A stretch of DNA of 54,149 bases from UBA5972 sp002430125 (GTDB lineage Bacteria; Pseudomonadota; Alphaproteobacteria; Rhodobacterales; Rhodobacteraceae). A program made the position numbers and the translations under genes. The DNA lies in assembly GCA_937892915.1 (NCBI GenBank), contig CALBIC010000026.1, forward strand, positions 1 to 54,149, given 5' to 3'. Below are positions 7,961 through 16,782 of this stretch, piece after piece; positions within the stretch are counted from its first letter, which is position 1, and each line of letters begins with the position of its first letter. Below the pieces are notes generated by a model that saw nothing but the letters and a program-made list of their open reading frames with translations, was not told where the DNA came from and searched no databases.

Positions 7961-9274
7961 TCAATTTGACGCCGCATGAATTGAAGGCTCGCGGCGCGCC
8001 GCGCACGCCAGATGCGGACAAACCCGGCAACTTGAGCCAACCCGCAAGACGGGTAAAGTATTCTGCGATCCGCCGGCCCGGCCAAGCGGTTGATAAGGCC
8101 GAATAACCATTGTTGCGCGCAAAATGGGCGGCGCATCGGATCCCGGATCACCCAGATAAATGCAAAAAGCCTCCGCCATAACGCTGATGTCATCAGGCGT
8201 CTGCAAAACCGCACGAAACGCTATATGTGGTCGACCGAGCGCCTGATAAAGCGGCAGCAACGAACACGCGGCGCCATATCGGGGCAATGCAAAGCCATGC
8301 AAAGATTTTCGCAACAACACCGCCCCAGAAGCATCGCATTGGATCAGTCCAAATCGGGGGTCGACTTCACTTTGCGGCAAAAAGGCCAAGCGACGGAAAA
8401 TACTTGGCAGGGCTACTCCAAAATGTTGCGCCAATCGTGATGTTTCAAAATTCACGTCGCGACCTGTCGTCAGAAATGCGTCCAGCGGCATCGTTTCGGC
8501 ATCATGCACATATTGCAAAAGCAGCCCCCGTGCGATCGACCGGGCGGCTTGTGACACCAACCCTTCGCCGCCGGCAATCACTTTTTCTACGGCCCCAACC
8601 GTGCCAACTTCCAACGCTGGAAAATGATGGTTATTGGCGCTCAGAAAAACATCCACCTCGTCCAGTGGCGTTGACGTTGCCTGAACATCATCGGCGGGCC
8701 GGTCAAAATACCGCGCCAGTGATTGTGACAAATCGGAAAGACGGGCACTTTCGTCATAGATATTCGCCTGAAATCGCCGCTGTTGCAGCGGCTCCAACTC
8801 TTGTGTTTGCGCCAGAATGCCGGATGTCGCCTGAATGGCTGTCACACTTGACAGCATCGCGTGCAGGCTTTCCGACAGAAACGGATCATGCGTCAGCCGA
8901 TCGCTTAAACCTTCGACCGTGGCCTCCAGCGCCTGCACCCGCGACCCCAACTGGGTCAGCAACCGTGACCAGCCAGGAAAGCGCGTAACCATATCCTCGG
9001 CACGGTCCAGCTCGACCAGCACATCGCCGGTCGCGACAGCCTCAATCTCGCGCATCAACGCGCTGTCGGCCCCTTCCAGAATACTGGCGGAATCGACACG
9101 CAAGGCGGCAGCAATATCAAGGAGAACTTTGCCGGCGATTCCCCGGCGATTATGTTCAATCAAGTTCAGATAGGATGGCGATATCCCTGCAGCCAGCGCC
9201 ACATCTGCCTGCTTCAGACCAAGCGACAACCGGCGTTCGCGAATACGGTTACCAACAAGGAATCGGCGGTGCAT
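7961..9274 (-). CDS. Short-chain fatty acyl regulator, ScfR/RamB family (XRE + DUF2083)
   Basis: Cytoplasmic transcription regulator of 437 residues. The first 65 residues are an XRE helix-turn-helix (IRERRLSLGLKQADVALAAG, then ISPSYLNLIEHNRRGI). The rest is the large ligand-sensing region of the ScfR/RamB/PrpR class. The C-terminus has the family's Cys cluster SSCRVCPHLACAARREPSI. Related regulators respond to short-chain acyl-CoA and control genes of acetate and propionate use. It is divergent from the ABC transporter-acs operon across 216 bases and is followed after 64 bases by the receiver-kinase genes. This makes it the likely local regulator of both sides; the direct target is inferred. 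Confidence 0.88.
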   Translation of the reverse strand: MHRRFLVGNRIRERRLSLGLKQADVALAAGISPSYLNLIEHNRRGIAGKVLLDIAAALRVDSASILEGADSALMREIEAVATGDVLVELDRAEDMVTRFPGWSRLLTQLGSRVQALEATVEGLSDRLTHDPFLSESLHAMLSSVTAIQATSGILAQTQELEPLQQRRFQANIYDESARLSDLSQSLARYFDRPADDVQATSTPLDEVDVFLSANNHHFPALEVGTVGAVEKVIAGGEGLVSQAARSIARGLLLQYVHDAETMPLDAFLTTGRDVNFETSRLAQHFGVALPSIFRRLAFLPQSEVDPRFGLIQCDASGAVLLRKSLHGFALPRYGAACSLLPLYQALGRPHIAFRAVLQTPDDISVMAEAFCIYLGDPGSDAPPILRATMVIRPYQPLGRAGGSQNTLPVLRVGSSCRVCPHLACAARREPSIHAASN

Positions 9275-9490
9275 GAAAGCTCTTTCAAATTCAAGGCATT
9301 ACGTTGAGTAACGTGAACTAATTTACACATAACTGTCCTGATTTGTACAGTACTTAACTAAAAAAGTGTTTTACAACAATAATTTGTTGCATAATTTACA
9401 CATCCTCCACAATATGGTCACAGCCAAAAACTGGCCACGCTCCAGGCTCTCGGTCTGAAGCGCGACATTGACACGAATGGGAGGAAATTC
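9275..9490. promoter_or_regulatory. Shared control region between scfR-type gene and ABC-acs operon
   Basis: This AT-rich divergent region holds an exact 12-base direct repeat TAATTTACACAT at 9319-9330 and 9392-9403. It also holds the dyads ACGTT-GAGT-AACGT (9301-9314) and CAACAA-TAAT-TTGTTG (9374-9389), and a GTAC-A-GTAC element near 9345. Repeats and dyads placed between a regulator and its likely target suggest operators. A GGGAGGAAA ribosome-binding site precedes the ATG at 9491. I could not fix the promoter elements. Confidence 0.55.
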
Positions 9491-10834
9491 ATGTCCATTA
9501 TTTATCCTAACCGGCGTTCGCTGCTGAAGGGTGGCGCTATCATGGGTGCAGGACTTGCTATGCCAATGGTGCTTGCAAGCCGTGCAGCTGCTTACACAAA
9601 CGAACCCACTGGCGGTTCGGTTGTTCTGGGCTTTAACGTTCCACAGACCGGCCCTTACGCAGATGAAGGCGGCGACGAGCTGCGCGCATATATTCTTGCT
9701 GTCGAGCACCTGAATGGTGAAGGCGACGGCGGTGCGATGAACACATTCTCGTCCAAAGCCCTGACAGGCAGCGGTATTTTGGGCAAGAAAGTTGCCTATG
9801 TTACCGGTGACACGCAGACAAAATCAGACGCAGCACGGGCATCGGCCAAGTCGATGATCGAAAAAGACGGCGCAATCATGATCACCGGCGGTTCGTCCTC
9901 GGGTGTGGCTGTTGCTGTTCAGGGTCTGTGCCAAGAAGCCGGCGTTATCTTTATGGCTGGTCTGACACACTCCAACGACACCACAGGCAAAGACAAAAAA
10001 GCCAATGGTTTCCGCCACTTCTTTAACGCTTACATGTCAGGTGCTGCGTTGGCACCGGTGCTGCAAAACGCCTATGGCAGCGATCGTAAGGCATATCACC
10101 TGACGGCTGACTATACGTGGGGCTGGACCCAGCAAGCATCGATCCAGGCTGCAACCGAGGGCGTTGGCTGGCAGACAGTTAACAACGTTCTGACACCATT
10201 GGCGACGACCGACTTCTCGTCCTATATCGCCCCGGTTCTGAATTCGGGTGCTGATATCCTGATCCTGAACCACTACGGCGGGAACATGGTTAACTCGCTG
10301 ACCAACGCAGTTCAGTTTGGCCTGCGCGACAAGATGGTGAACGGCAAGCAGTTTGAAATCGTTGTTCCGCTTTATTCGGAACTGATGGCAAAAGGCGCCG
10401 GTAAAAACATCGAAGGCGTGTTCGGTTCGACCAACTGGTCATGGACCCTGCAAGACGAAGGCACCAAAGCGTTCGTTAAATCCTTCGGCACCAAATACGG
10501 CTTCCCGCCATCCAATGCCGCTCAAACCGTTTACGCCCAGACCCTGCTCTATGCAGATGCCTGCCAGCGTGCCGGTACATTCAATCCTTGTGGTGTTGTT
10601 GCAGCACTTGAAGGCTTTGAATTTGATGGTCTTGGCAACGGCCCGACTCTTTACCGTGCCGCGGATCACCAGTGCTTCAAAGATGTGCTGGTCATGAAGG
10701 GCAAGCAGAACGCTGAAAACGAATACGATGCCCTTGAAATCGTTGAAGTTACGCCGCGTGCGCAAGTCGAATACGCGCCGGATCACGAGATGTTTGCCGG
10801 TGGCAGCCTCGGCACGTGTAACCCAGGCGCTTAA
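9491..10834 (+). CDS. HAAT-family ABC transporter substrate-binding protein, Tat-exported
   Basis: Periplasmic substrate-binding protein of 447 residues for an importer of the hydrophobic amino acid/amide (HAAT) family. The N-terminus has a twin-arginine signal, NRRSLLKGGAIMGAGLAM, with likely cleavage after ASRAAA. The mature part starts with GSVVLGFNVPQTGPYADEGG, the typical Peripla_BP_6 opening, and includes GSSSGVAVAVQGLCQEAGV. It heads an operon with two permeases, two ATPases and acetyl-CoA synthetase. The general family suggests branched-chain amino acids, urea or amides. The context (ScfR, Acs) instead suggests a short-chain carboxylate, which is inference. Confidence 0.9.
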   Translation: MSIIYPNRRSLLKGGAIMGAGLAMPMVLASRAAAYTNEPTGGSVVLGFNVPQTGPYADEGGDELRAYILAVEHLNGEGDGGAMNTFSSKALTGSGILGKKVAYVTGDTQTKSDAARASAKSMIEKDGAIMITGGSSSGVAVAVQGLCQEAGVIFMAGLTHSNDTTGKDKKANGFRHFFNAYMSGAALAPVLQNAYGSDRKAYHLTADYTWGWTQQASIQAATEGVGWQTVNNVLTPLATTDFSSYIAPVLNSGADILILNHYGGNMVNSLTNAVQFGLRDKMVNGKQFEIVVPLYSELMAKGAGKNIEGVFGSTNWSWTLQDEGTKAFVKSFGTKYGFPPSNAAQTVYAQTLLYADACQRAGTFNPCGVVAALEGFEFDGLGNGPTLYRAADHQCFKDVLVMKGKQNAENEYDALEIVEVTPRAQVEYAPDHEMFAGGSLGTCNPGA

Positions 10835-10869
10835 TCGCCCTGTTAAAGGTTCCCCTTCTGGGGCCCTCT

Positions 10870-10915
10870 CCGGTCGCATTCAAAACCTACCCGGTTGAAT
10901 GCGGCCGGACTTTTC
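10870..10915 (+). terminator. Attenuator-like hairpin after the substrate-binding protein gene
   Basis: A 14-bp stem, CCGGTCGCATTCAA with TTGAATGCGGCCGG (one G-U pair), encloses an 11-base loop and is followed by ACTTTTC. It lies between the binding-protein gene and the first permease of the same operon. There it could reduce read-through or protect the upstream mRNA, giving excess binding protein over membrane parts. Confidence 0.7.
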
Positions 10916-10961
10916 GGCTAAGTATGGTCGGCAACATTCCAAAAACCTGAAGGTGGGAACG

Positions 10962-11993
10962 ATGGACGCAATCCTGCTGCAAATCCTGAACGGTCTGGAC
11001 AAGGGCAGCGCCTATGCGCTGATCGCACTTGGACTGACTTTGATCTTCGGCACGCTCGGCGTGGTAAACTTTGCGCATGGCGCGATTTTTATGATTGGCG
11101 CTTTCACGGCGGTAGCTTTCAGCAAGCTGCTGTCATTTTCTTTCGTCACGCTTGACCCGGTTAAGAAAAACTTTCTCGGCAAACCGCTTGAGATCCAGAA
11201 TACGTATCTGGCCGAATGGTTTGGCGACACGGTGGGTAACGGTCTTATCGACTGGGCCGTGCCGCTTTCCATTCTGTTCTCGATCCCGATCATGCTGTTT
11301 ATCGGCTACGCGATGGAGCGCGGCCTGATCAAACACTTTTACAAACGTCCGCATGCAGACCAGATCCTTGTGACATTCGGCTTGGCCATCGTGCTGCAGG
11401 AAATCATCAAAGCGTTCTTTGGTGCCAACCCGATCCCGACGCCAGCGCCTGAAATGTTCCGCGGCTCAATCGATTTCGGGGTTCTGATCGGCTTTGCTGA
11501 AAACGCGATCATCTATCCTTATTGGCGGCTGGTCTATTTCCTGTTTTCCGCCGTTGTCATCGGTGCGGTCTTTGCCTTTCTGCAATTCACCACCTTTGGC
11601 ATGGTGGTGCGCGCCGGTATGGCGGATCGAGAAACCGTGGGCCTGCTGGGCATCAATATCGACAAGCGTTTCACCATCATGTTCGGCATTGCCGCTGCGG
11701 TGGCAGGGGTTGCCGGGGTGATGTACACGCCGATCAACTCGCCGAATTACCATATGGGTATGGACTTTCTTGTCCTTAGTTTCGTGGTTGTGGTTGTCGG
11801 TGGCATGGGGTCTTTGCCGGGCGCGGTGCTGGCGGGGTTCCTGCTGGGGATCCTTGAAAGCTTTGCTTCGATGAACTTTTTCAAAGAGTTCATTCCCGGC
11901 GTCGATCAGATCATCATCTACCTTGTAGCAATCGTTATCCTGCTGACCCGTCCACGTGGATTGATGGGGCGCAAGGGCGTGATGGAGGAATAG
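10962..11993 (+). CDS. ABC transporter permease, LivH type
   Basis: Inner-membrane permease of the HAAT ABC importer, 343 residues with about eight hydrophobic segments. The opening ILLQILNGLDKGSAYALIAL and GTLGVVNFAHGAIFMIGAF are characteristic of LivH/UrtB. The ending VVVVVGGMGSLPGAVLAGFLLG contains the loop that contacts the ATPases. I used the ATG at 10962, preceded by AAGGTGGGAA; the frame is open 21 codons further up without family sequence. It is followed by the LivM-type gene after 3 bases. Confidence 0.93.
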   Translation: MDAILLQILNGLDKGSAYALIALGLTLIFGTLGVVNFAHGAIFMIGAFTAVAFSKLLSFSFVTLDPVKKNFLGKPLEIQNTYLAEWFGDTVGNGLIDWAVPLSILFSIPIMLFIGYAMERGLIKHFYKRPHADQILVTFGLAIVLQEIIKAFFGANPIPTPAPEMFRGSIDFGVLIGFAENAIIYPYWRLVYFLFSAVVIGAVFAFLQFTTFGMVVRAGMADRETVGLLGINIDKRFTIMFGIAAAVAGVAGVMYTPINSPNYHMGMDFLVLSFVVVVVGGMGSLPGAVLAGFLLGILESFASMNFFKEFIPGVDQIIIYLVAIVILLTRPRGLMGRKGVMEE

Positions 11994-11996
11994 ACC

Positions 11997-13205
11997 ATGC
12001 TTGGACTTGACAAAAACGACACCAAACTCCTTCTGATCGTCATTTGCCTGACAATGGCAACCCCTATCCTGCTGCAACCCTTTGCAGAAGGCAGCGGCAT
12101 GGCGCAGTTCAACGCGGGCTATCCTGACCTTATGCAACGCTTTGCAATCTTTGGGATTTTCGCGATTGGTTTTAACATTCTGTTCGGGCTGACCGGGTAT
12201 TTATCCTTTGGTCATGCGGCTTTTCTGGGGGTCGGGTCTTACTCGACCGTCTGGATGTTCAAGCTGTTGTCAATGAACGTGCTGCCCGGCCTAATTCTGG
12301 CGGTGATCCTGTCGGGCCTGTTTGCCTTGCTGATCGGGTACATCTCGCTCAGGCGCTCGGGGATCTACTTTTCAATCCTGACGCTGGCCTTTGCACAGAT
12401 GTCGTTCAACATCGCTTATTCGGTGCTGACCCCACTGACCAACGGTGAAACCGGCCTGCAGGTTTACGCCTCGGACCCGCAATACCTGATGGACGAAACA
12501 TCGTTGACCTCGACGCATTTCTTTGGCCTCGCAATGAGCGCCAGTCAAAAGGTTCTGTTTCTGGGCCGCGAGTTCACCTTTAACTTCGGCTATTATTTCT
12601 GCGCTGTGATCGCTATCGCAGCCTTTTACCTCAGCCTGCGGATATTTCGCTCGCCGTTTGGGTTGATGCTGCGGGCGATCAAGACCAACCAGACGCGCCT
12701 GAACTATACCGGCATCAACACCCGCCCCTACGCGCTGGCCGCGTTTGTGATCTCAGGCATGTATGCAGGTCTTGCCGGTGGTTTGCTGGCCTCGATGGAC
12801 CCGCTGGCGGGGGCTGAACGGATGCAGTGGACCGAAAGCGGCACCGTGGTTCTGATGACAATCCTTGGTGGTGCGGGCACCCTGATGGGGCCGGTCCTGG
12901 GTGCGGGTTTCATCAAGTACTTTGAAAACATCTTTTCCAAGATCAACGAGAACGTGCTGCACCAGTGGTTCAGCTGGATGCCCGATGGTCTGGAAGATGC
13001 GGTCGTCTGGGTTCTGCATTTCTTTGTTGGCAAAGGCTGGAGCCTGACACTTGGTGGATTGTTCATGCTGGTCGTGATCTTCCTGCCCGGTGGTCTGGTC
13101 GAAGGCGGCCAAAGAATCGCAGCGTTACTGCGGCGGATGCGTAACAAGTCTGATGGTAAAAGTGCGGGCGACAAGCCCGGCACGACGCCAACAGCCGCCG
13201 AATAA
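11997..13205 (+). CDS. ABC transporter permease, LivM type
   Basis: Second membrane subunit of the HAAT importer, 402 residues. It carries the family stretches ILFGLTGYLSFGHAAFLGVG and LRRSGIYFSILTLAFAQM, and the loop TILGGAGTLMGPVLGAGF. At the C-terminus it has a soluble tail of about 30 polar residues that is longer than in many LivM proteins. It follows the LivH-type gene by 3 bases and precedes the two ATPase genes, the usual HMGF order. Confidence 0.93.
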   Translation: MLGLDKNDTKLLLIVICLTMATPILLQPFAEGSGMAQFNAGYPDLMQRFAIFGIFAIGFNILFGLTGYLSFGHAAFLGVGSYSTVWMFKLLSMNVLPGLILAVILSGLFALLIGYISLRRSGIYFSILTLAFAQMSFNIAYSVLTPLTNGETGLQVYASDPQYLMDETSLTSTHFFGLAMSASQKVLFLGREFTFNFGYYFCAVIAIAAFYLSLRIFRSPFGLMLRAIKTNQTRLNYTGINTRPYALAAFVISGMYAGLAGGLLASMDPLAGAERMQWTESGTVVLMTILGGAGTLMGPVLGAGFIKYFENIFSKINENVLHQWFSWMPDGLEDAVVWVLHFFVGKGWSLTLGGLFMLVVIFLPGGLVEGGQRIAALLRRMRNKSDGKSAGDKPGTTPTAAE

Positions 13206-13216
13206 CGGAGGTTCTG

Positions 13217-13981
13217 ATGGGAATTCTAGAAGTAAGGAACGTCTCGAAACGCTTTGGCGGCCTCAAGGCGCTGGATGATGTGAACCTGACCATCGAAGAA
13301 GGCACGGTTCACGCCATCATCGGCCCAAATGGCGCTGGCAAATCCACGCTGCTGAACTGCTTTGTCGGCAAACTGATCCCCGATGCCGGCACGGTGATGT
13401 TCAACGGCCATTCTCTGCTGGGACAAAAACCGCATAAAATCAACCAGCTCGGCGTCAGCCGGGTGTTTCAGACACCGGAAATCTTTTCCGGACTGTCGGT
13501 GTTTGAAAACGTCATCATCCCTTGTTTTGCCAAACGCGACGGCTCGTTCCGGCTGCATGCGATTGAAACCGTGGCCAACGAAGTGGACATGGTTGAAAAA
13601 GCCGAACAGATGCTGATCGACGTCAACATGCAGGACAAACGCCACATGAACGCCGCCAGCCTGTCGCGCGGTGACAAACGCCGGCTGGAAATGGCGATGT
13701 GTCTGGCACAAGACCCAAGACTGTTATTGCTTGACGAACCTACCGCCGGCATGGCGCGGGCCGACACCAACAACACCATCGATTTGTTAAAGCAAATTCA
13801 GGACAGTCGGAACATCACCATGGTAATTATCGAACACGATATGCATGTGGTATTCAGCCTTGCCGAACGCATCACCGTTCTGGCCCAGGGCACGCCGATT
13901 GCCGAAGACATTCCCGCAAACATCAAAGGTCATCCGAAGGTCCAAGAGGCCTATCTCGGTGGCGCACATTCAGGGGCTTAG
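13217..13981 (+). CDS. ABC transporter ATP-binding protein, LivG type
   Basis: Cytoplasmic ATPase subunit, 254 residues. Walker A is GPNGAGKST, and the Walker B region is LLLLDEPTAGMARAD, matching the TAGM motif of LivG proteins. The signature is LSRGDKRRLEMAMCLA, where the usual SGG(Q/E) is replaced by SRGD, a variant known in HAAT ATPases. The His of the H-loop is in VIIEHDMHVV. It lies between the LivM and LivF genes with 11 and 3 bases to its neighbours. Confidence 0.93.
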   Translation: MGILEVRNVSKRFGGLKALDDVNLTIEEGTVHAIIGPNGAGKSTLLNCFVGKLIPDAGTVMFNGHSLLGQKPHKINQLGVSRVFQTPEIFSGLSVFENVIIPCFAKRDGSFRLHAIETVANEVDMVEKAEQMLIDVNMQDKRHMNAASLSRGDKRRLEMAMCLAQDPRLLLLDEPTAGMARADTNNTIDLLKQIQDSRNITMVIIEHDMHVVFSLAERITVLAQGTPIAEDIPANIKGHPKVQEAYLGGAHSGA

Positions 13982-13984
13982 ATC

Positions 13985-14734
13985 ATGAACGCAGAGCTTG
14001 CGAAAAACGCGAACCACGCCGCCAACGCCCCGGCCTATTTCTCGGTCTATGACATTCACGCCTATTATGGTGAAAGTTATATCGTTCAGGGCGTGTCGTT
14101 CAATGTCCACGAAGGCGAAATTCTGGCGCTGCTGGGCCGCAACGGGGCGGGCAAAACGTCGACCCTGCGTGCAATTGCCCAAGTCGGCAGCCCGATGATG
14201 ACCAAGGGCGAAGTCTGGCTTGACCATCAGGCCATTCACACGATGAAATCTTACACCGCAGCCCAGGCAGGCATCAGTCTGGTCCCCGAGGACCGGCGGA
14301 TCATTCAGGGTCTGACGGTTGAAGAAAACCTGCAACTGGCGCAGATCGCCCCCCCGATTGGCTGGTCGATCGAACGCATCTATGATTTGTTCCCGCGCCT
14401 TGGCGAACGGCGCAAACAAGAAGGCACAACTCTGTCTGGTGGCGAACAACAAATGCTGGCCATCGGTCGCGCGCTTGCCCGTGACATCAAGGTGTTGTTG
14501 CTGGACGAACCCTATGAAGGCCTTGCCCCTGTTATCGTGCACGAAATCGAGCGCACTTTGCGCTTGATCAAGGAACAGGGCATTACAACTGTTATTGTAG
14601 AGCAAAACGCGGTTGCCGCACTGAACCTTGCTGACCGGGCAGTGATCCTTGATACTGGTCAGGTGGTTTTTGACGGCACCGCCCAAGAGGTGCTGGACAA
14701 TGAAACTCTGCGCCACGAATATCTGGCCATCTGA
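13985..14734 (+). CDS. ABC transporter ATP-binding protein, LivF type
   Basis: Second ATPase subunit of the HAAT importer, 249 residues. Walker A is GRNGAGKTS, the Q-loop region is SLVPEDRRIIQGLTVEEN (typical LivF), the signature is LSGGEQQMLAIGRALA and Walker B is LLLDEPYEGLAPVIV. It starts 3 bases after the LivG gene and completes the transporter. The gap to acs (about 100 bases) holds a hairpin. Confidence 0.93.
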   Translation: MNAELAKNANHAANAPAYFSVYDIHAYYGESYIVQGVSFNVHEGEILALLGRNGAGKTSTLRAIAQVGSPMMTKGEVWLDHQAIHTMKSYTAAQAGISLVPEDRRIIQGLTVEENLQLAQIAPPIGWSIERIYDLFPRLGERRKQEGTTLSGGEQQMLAIGRALARDIKVLLLDEPYEGLAPVIVHEIERTLRLIKEQGITTVIVEQNAVAALNLADRAVILDTGQVVFDGTAQEVLDNETLRHEYLAI

Positions 14735-14782
14735 TTTGACCCCAGCTTGGCTTGCCCATTCCGGCATGCATGCCATCAAGAG

Positions 14783-14803
14783 GCCCCGCATCAAGTGCGG
14801 GGC
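14783..14803 (+). other. Hairpin between livF-type gene and acs
   Basis: GCCCCGCA-TCAAG-TGCGGGGC forms a perfect 8-bp stem. Just upstream is the self-complementary GGCATGCATGCC (14763-14774). There is no T run, so it is not a good intrinsic terminator. It may be a processing or partial termination site separating acs from the transporter genes. Confidence 0.45.
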
Positions 14804-14835
14804 TGCGTTGCAACCCTAAGACAGGACCTTGCCCA

Positions 14836-16782
14836 ATGACCGCCAATAAACTTTACCCGCCCTCAGCCGATTTCGTTGCCACCGCCAAAATCGACGCCGC
14901 TAAATACGAGGAAATGTACGCAGCCTCGATCAATGATCCTGCGGCGTTCTGGGGCGAACAAGGCAAGCGGCTTGATTGGATCAAGCCCTATTCCAAGGTC
15001 AAGAACACCACATTCGCCTACCCTGATGTGTCGATCAAATGGTATGAGGACGGTCTGTTGAACGTCGCGGCCAATTGCGTTGACCGGCATCTTGAAACCC
15101 GCGGCAACCAGATCGCCATCATCTGGGAAAGCGATGATCCGGGTCTGTCAAAGCACATCACCTATGCTGAACTGTCCGAACATGTGAACAAGCTGGCGAA
15201 TGTCTATAAATCCCTTGGCGTGAACAAGGGCGACCGTATCGTGCTTTACATGCCAATGATCCCCGAAGCCGCCTATGCCATGCTGGCATGCGCGCGGATC
15301 GGTGCAATCCATTCCATCGTCTTCGCCGGTTTCTCGCCCGAAGCCCTTGCCTCGCGCATCGACGGGTGCGGCGCCAAACTGGTGGTCACCGCCGATCAGG
15401 CTCCGCGTGGCGGGCGCAACACACCGCTGAAATCCAACGTCGATGCGGCGCTGGCGATCTGTGGCGACGTACAAACGCTGGTGGTCGAACGCACCGGTGT
15501 CAATGTAGCGATGAAAGACGGTCGCGATCACGCCTATGGCGCGCTGATGGCCCATGCCAGTGCTGATTGTGCGCCCGAGCCGATGAACGCCGAAGACCCG
15601 TTGTTCATCCTTTATACATCAGGCTCCACCGGCAAACCCAAAGGTATCCAGCACACCACCGGCGGTTATCTGGTCTTCGCCGCTATGACCCACGAGCTGG
15701 TGTTTGATTATCACGACGGCGATATTTTCTGGTGCACGGCTGACGTCGGCTGGGTCACCGGCCACAGCTATATCGTCTATGGCCCGCTGGCCAATGGCGC
15801 GACCACTTTGATGTTTGAAGGCGTGCCCACCTATCCGGACGCCGGCCGGTTCTGGGCCGTGTGCGCCAAGCACAAGGTCAACCAGTTCTACACCGCCCCC
15901 ACCGCGATCCGCGCACTAATGGCGCAGGGCAATGATTTTGTCACCAAACACGATCTTTCCTCGATCAAAGTCCTTGGTTCGGTCGGTGAACCGATCAACC
16001 CCGAGGCCTGGGCCTGGTACAATGACGTGGTCGGCGGCGGCACCTGCCCGATCGTTGACACATGGTGGCAAACCGAAACCGGCGGTCATTTGTTAACCCC
16101 GATCCCCGGCGCAATTGCCACCAAACCCGGCTCGGCCACCAAACCGTTCTTCGGCATCGTACCGGCGATCTTGGATCCCACGACAAGCAAGGAAATCACC
16201 ACAACCGAGGCCGAAGGAGTGCTGTGCATCAAGGACAGCTGGCCCGGCCAGATGCGATCAGTTTACGGCGACCACGACCGCTTTGTGTCGGCCTATTTCG
16301 CTGACTACAAAGGCTATTACTTCACCGGCGACGGCTGCCGCCGCGACGCAGACGGGTATTACTGGATCACCGGACGGGTTGATGACGTGCTGAACGTCTC
16401 GGGCCACCGCATGGGCACCGCAGAAATCGAAAGCGCTTTAGTGGCACATCCGAAAGTGTCCGAAAGTGCAGTTGTCGGCTATCCCCACAATATCAAAGGC
16501 CAAGGCATCTATGCCTATGTGACATTGATGGCCGGCGAAGACTATACCGAGGCATTGCGCAAGGAACTCAGCGATTGGGTACGCAAGGAAATCGGCCCGA
16601 TCGCCAAACCCGACCTTATTCAATGGGCACCAGGCCTGCCAAAAACCCGCTCCGGCAAGATCATGCGCCGCATCCTGCGTAAAATCGCCGAAAACGATTA
16701 CGGCGCCTTAGGCGACACCTCAACCCTTGCTGATCCGAGCGTCGTTGAAGATCTGATCGAAAACCGGATGAACAAGCCCTAG
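14836..16782 (+). CDS. acs: Acetyl-CoA synthetase (acetate-CoA ligase, AMP-forming)
   Basis: Activates acetate with ATP and CoA to acetyl-CoA in the cytoplasm. The product is 648 residues, the normal length for Acs. Motifs are the ATP loop YTSGSTGKPKGIQHTTGGYL, VDTWWQTETGG (the second Trp is the one that limits the acyl pocket to acetate/propionate in Acs), and TGRVDDVLNVSGHRMGTAEIE. The C-terminal PKTRSGKIMRRILRKIA has the catalytic, acetylatable Lys. I chose the ATG at 14836; upstream codons are hairpin sequence. It follows an importer operon with an ScfR regulator and a CrbS-like kinase, both of which point to acetate or propionate as the local substrate. Confidence 0.95.
   Translation: MTANKLYPPSADFVATAKIDAAKYEEMYAASINDPAAFWGEQGKRLDWIKPYSKVKNTTFAYPDVSIKWYEDGLLNVAANCVDRHLETRGNQIAIIWESDDPGLSKHITYAELSEHVNKLANVYKSLGVNKGDRIVLYMPMIPEAAYAMLACARIGAIHSIVFAGFSPEALASRIDGCGAKLVVTADQAPRGGRNTPLKSNVDAALAICGDVQTLVVERTGVNVAMKDGRDHAYGALMAHASADCAPEPMNAEDPLFILYTSGSTGKPKGIQHTTGGYLVFAAMTHELVFDYHDGDIFWCTADVGWVTGHSYIVYGPLANGATTLMFEGVPTYPDAGRFWAVCAKHKVNQFYTAPTAIRALMAQGNDFVTKHDLSSIKVLGSVGEPINPEAWAWYNDVVGGGTCPIVDTWWQTETGGHLLTPIPGAIATKPGSATKPFFGIVPAILDPTTSKEITTTEAEGVLCIKDSWPGQMRSVYGDHDRFVSAYFADYKGYYFTGDGCRRDADGYYWITGRVDDVLNVSGHRMGTAEIESALVAHPKVSESAVVGYPHNIKGQGIYAYVTLMAGEDYTEALRKELSDWVRKEIGPIAKPDLIQWAPGLPKTRSGKIMRRILRKIAENDYGALGDTSTLADPSVVEDLIENRMNKP

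Noticed and set aside
13970..14794. 274-codon minus-strand open frame
   Set aside because: It is antisense to the LivF-type ATPase, which has complete ATPase motifs.
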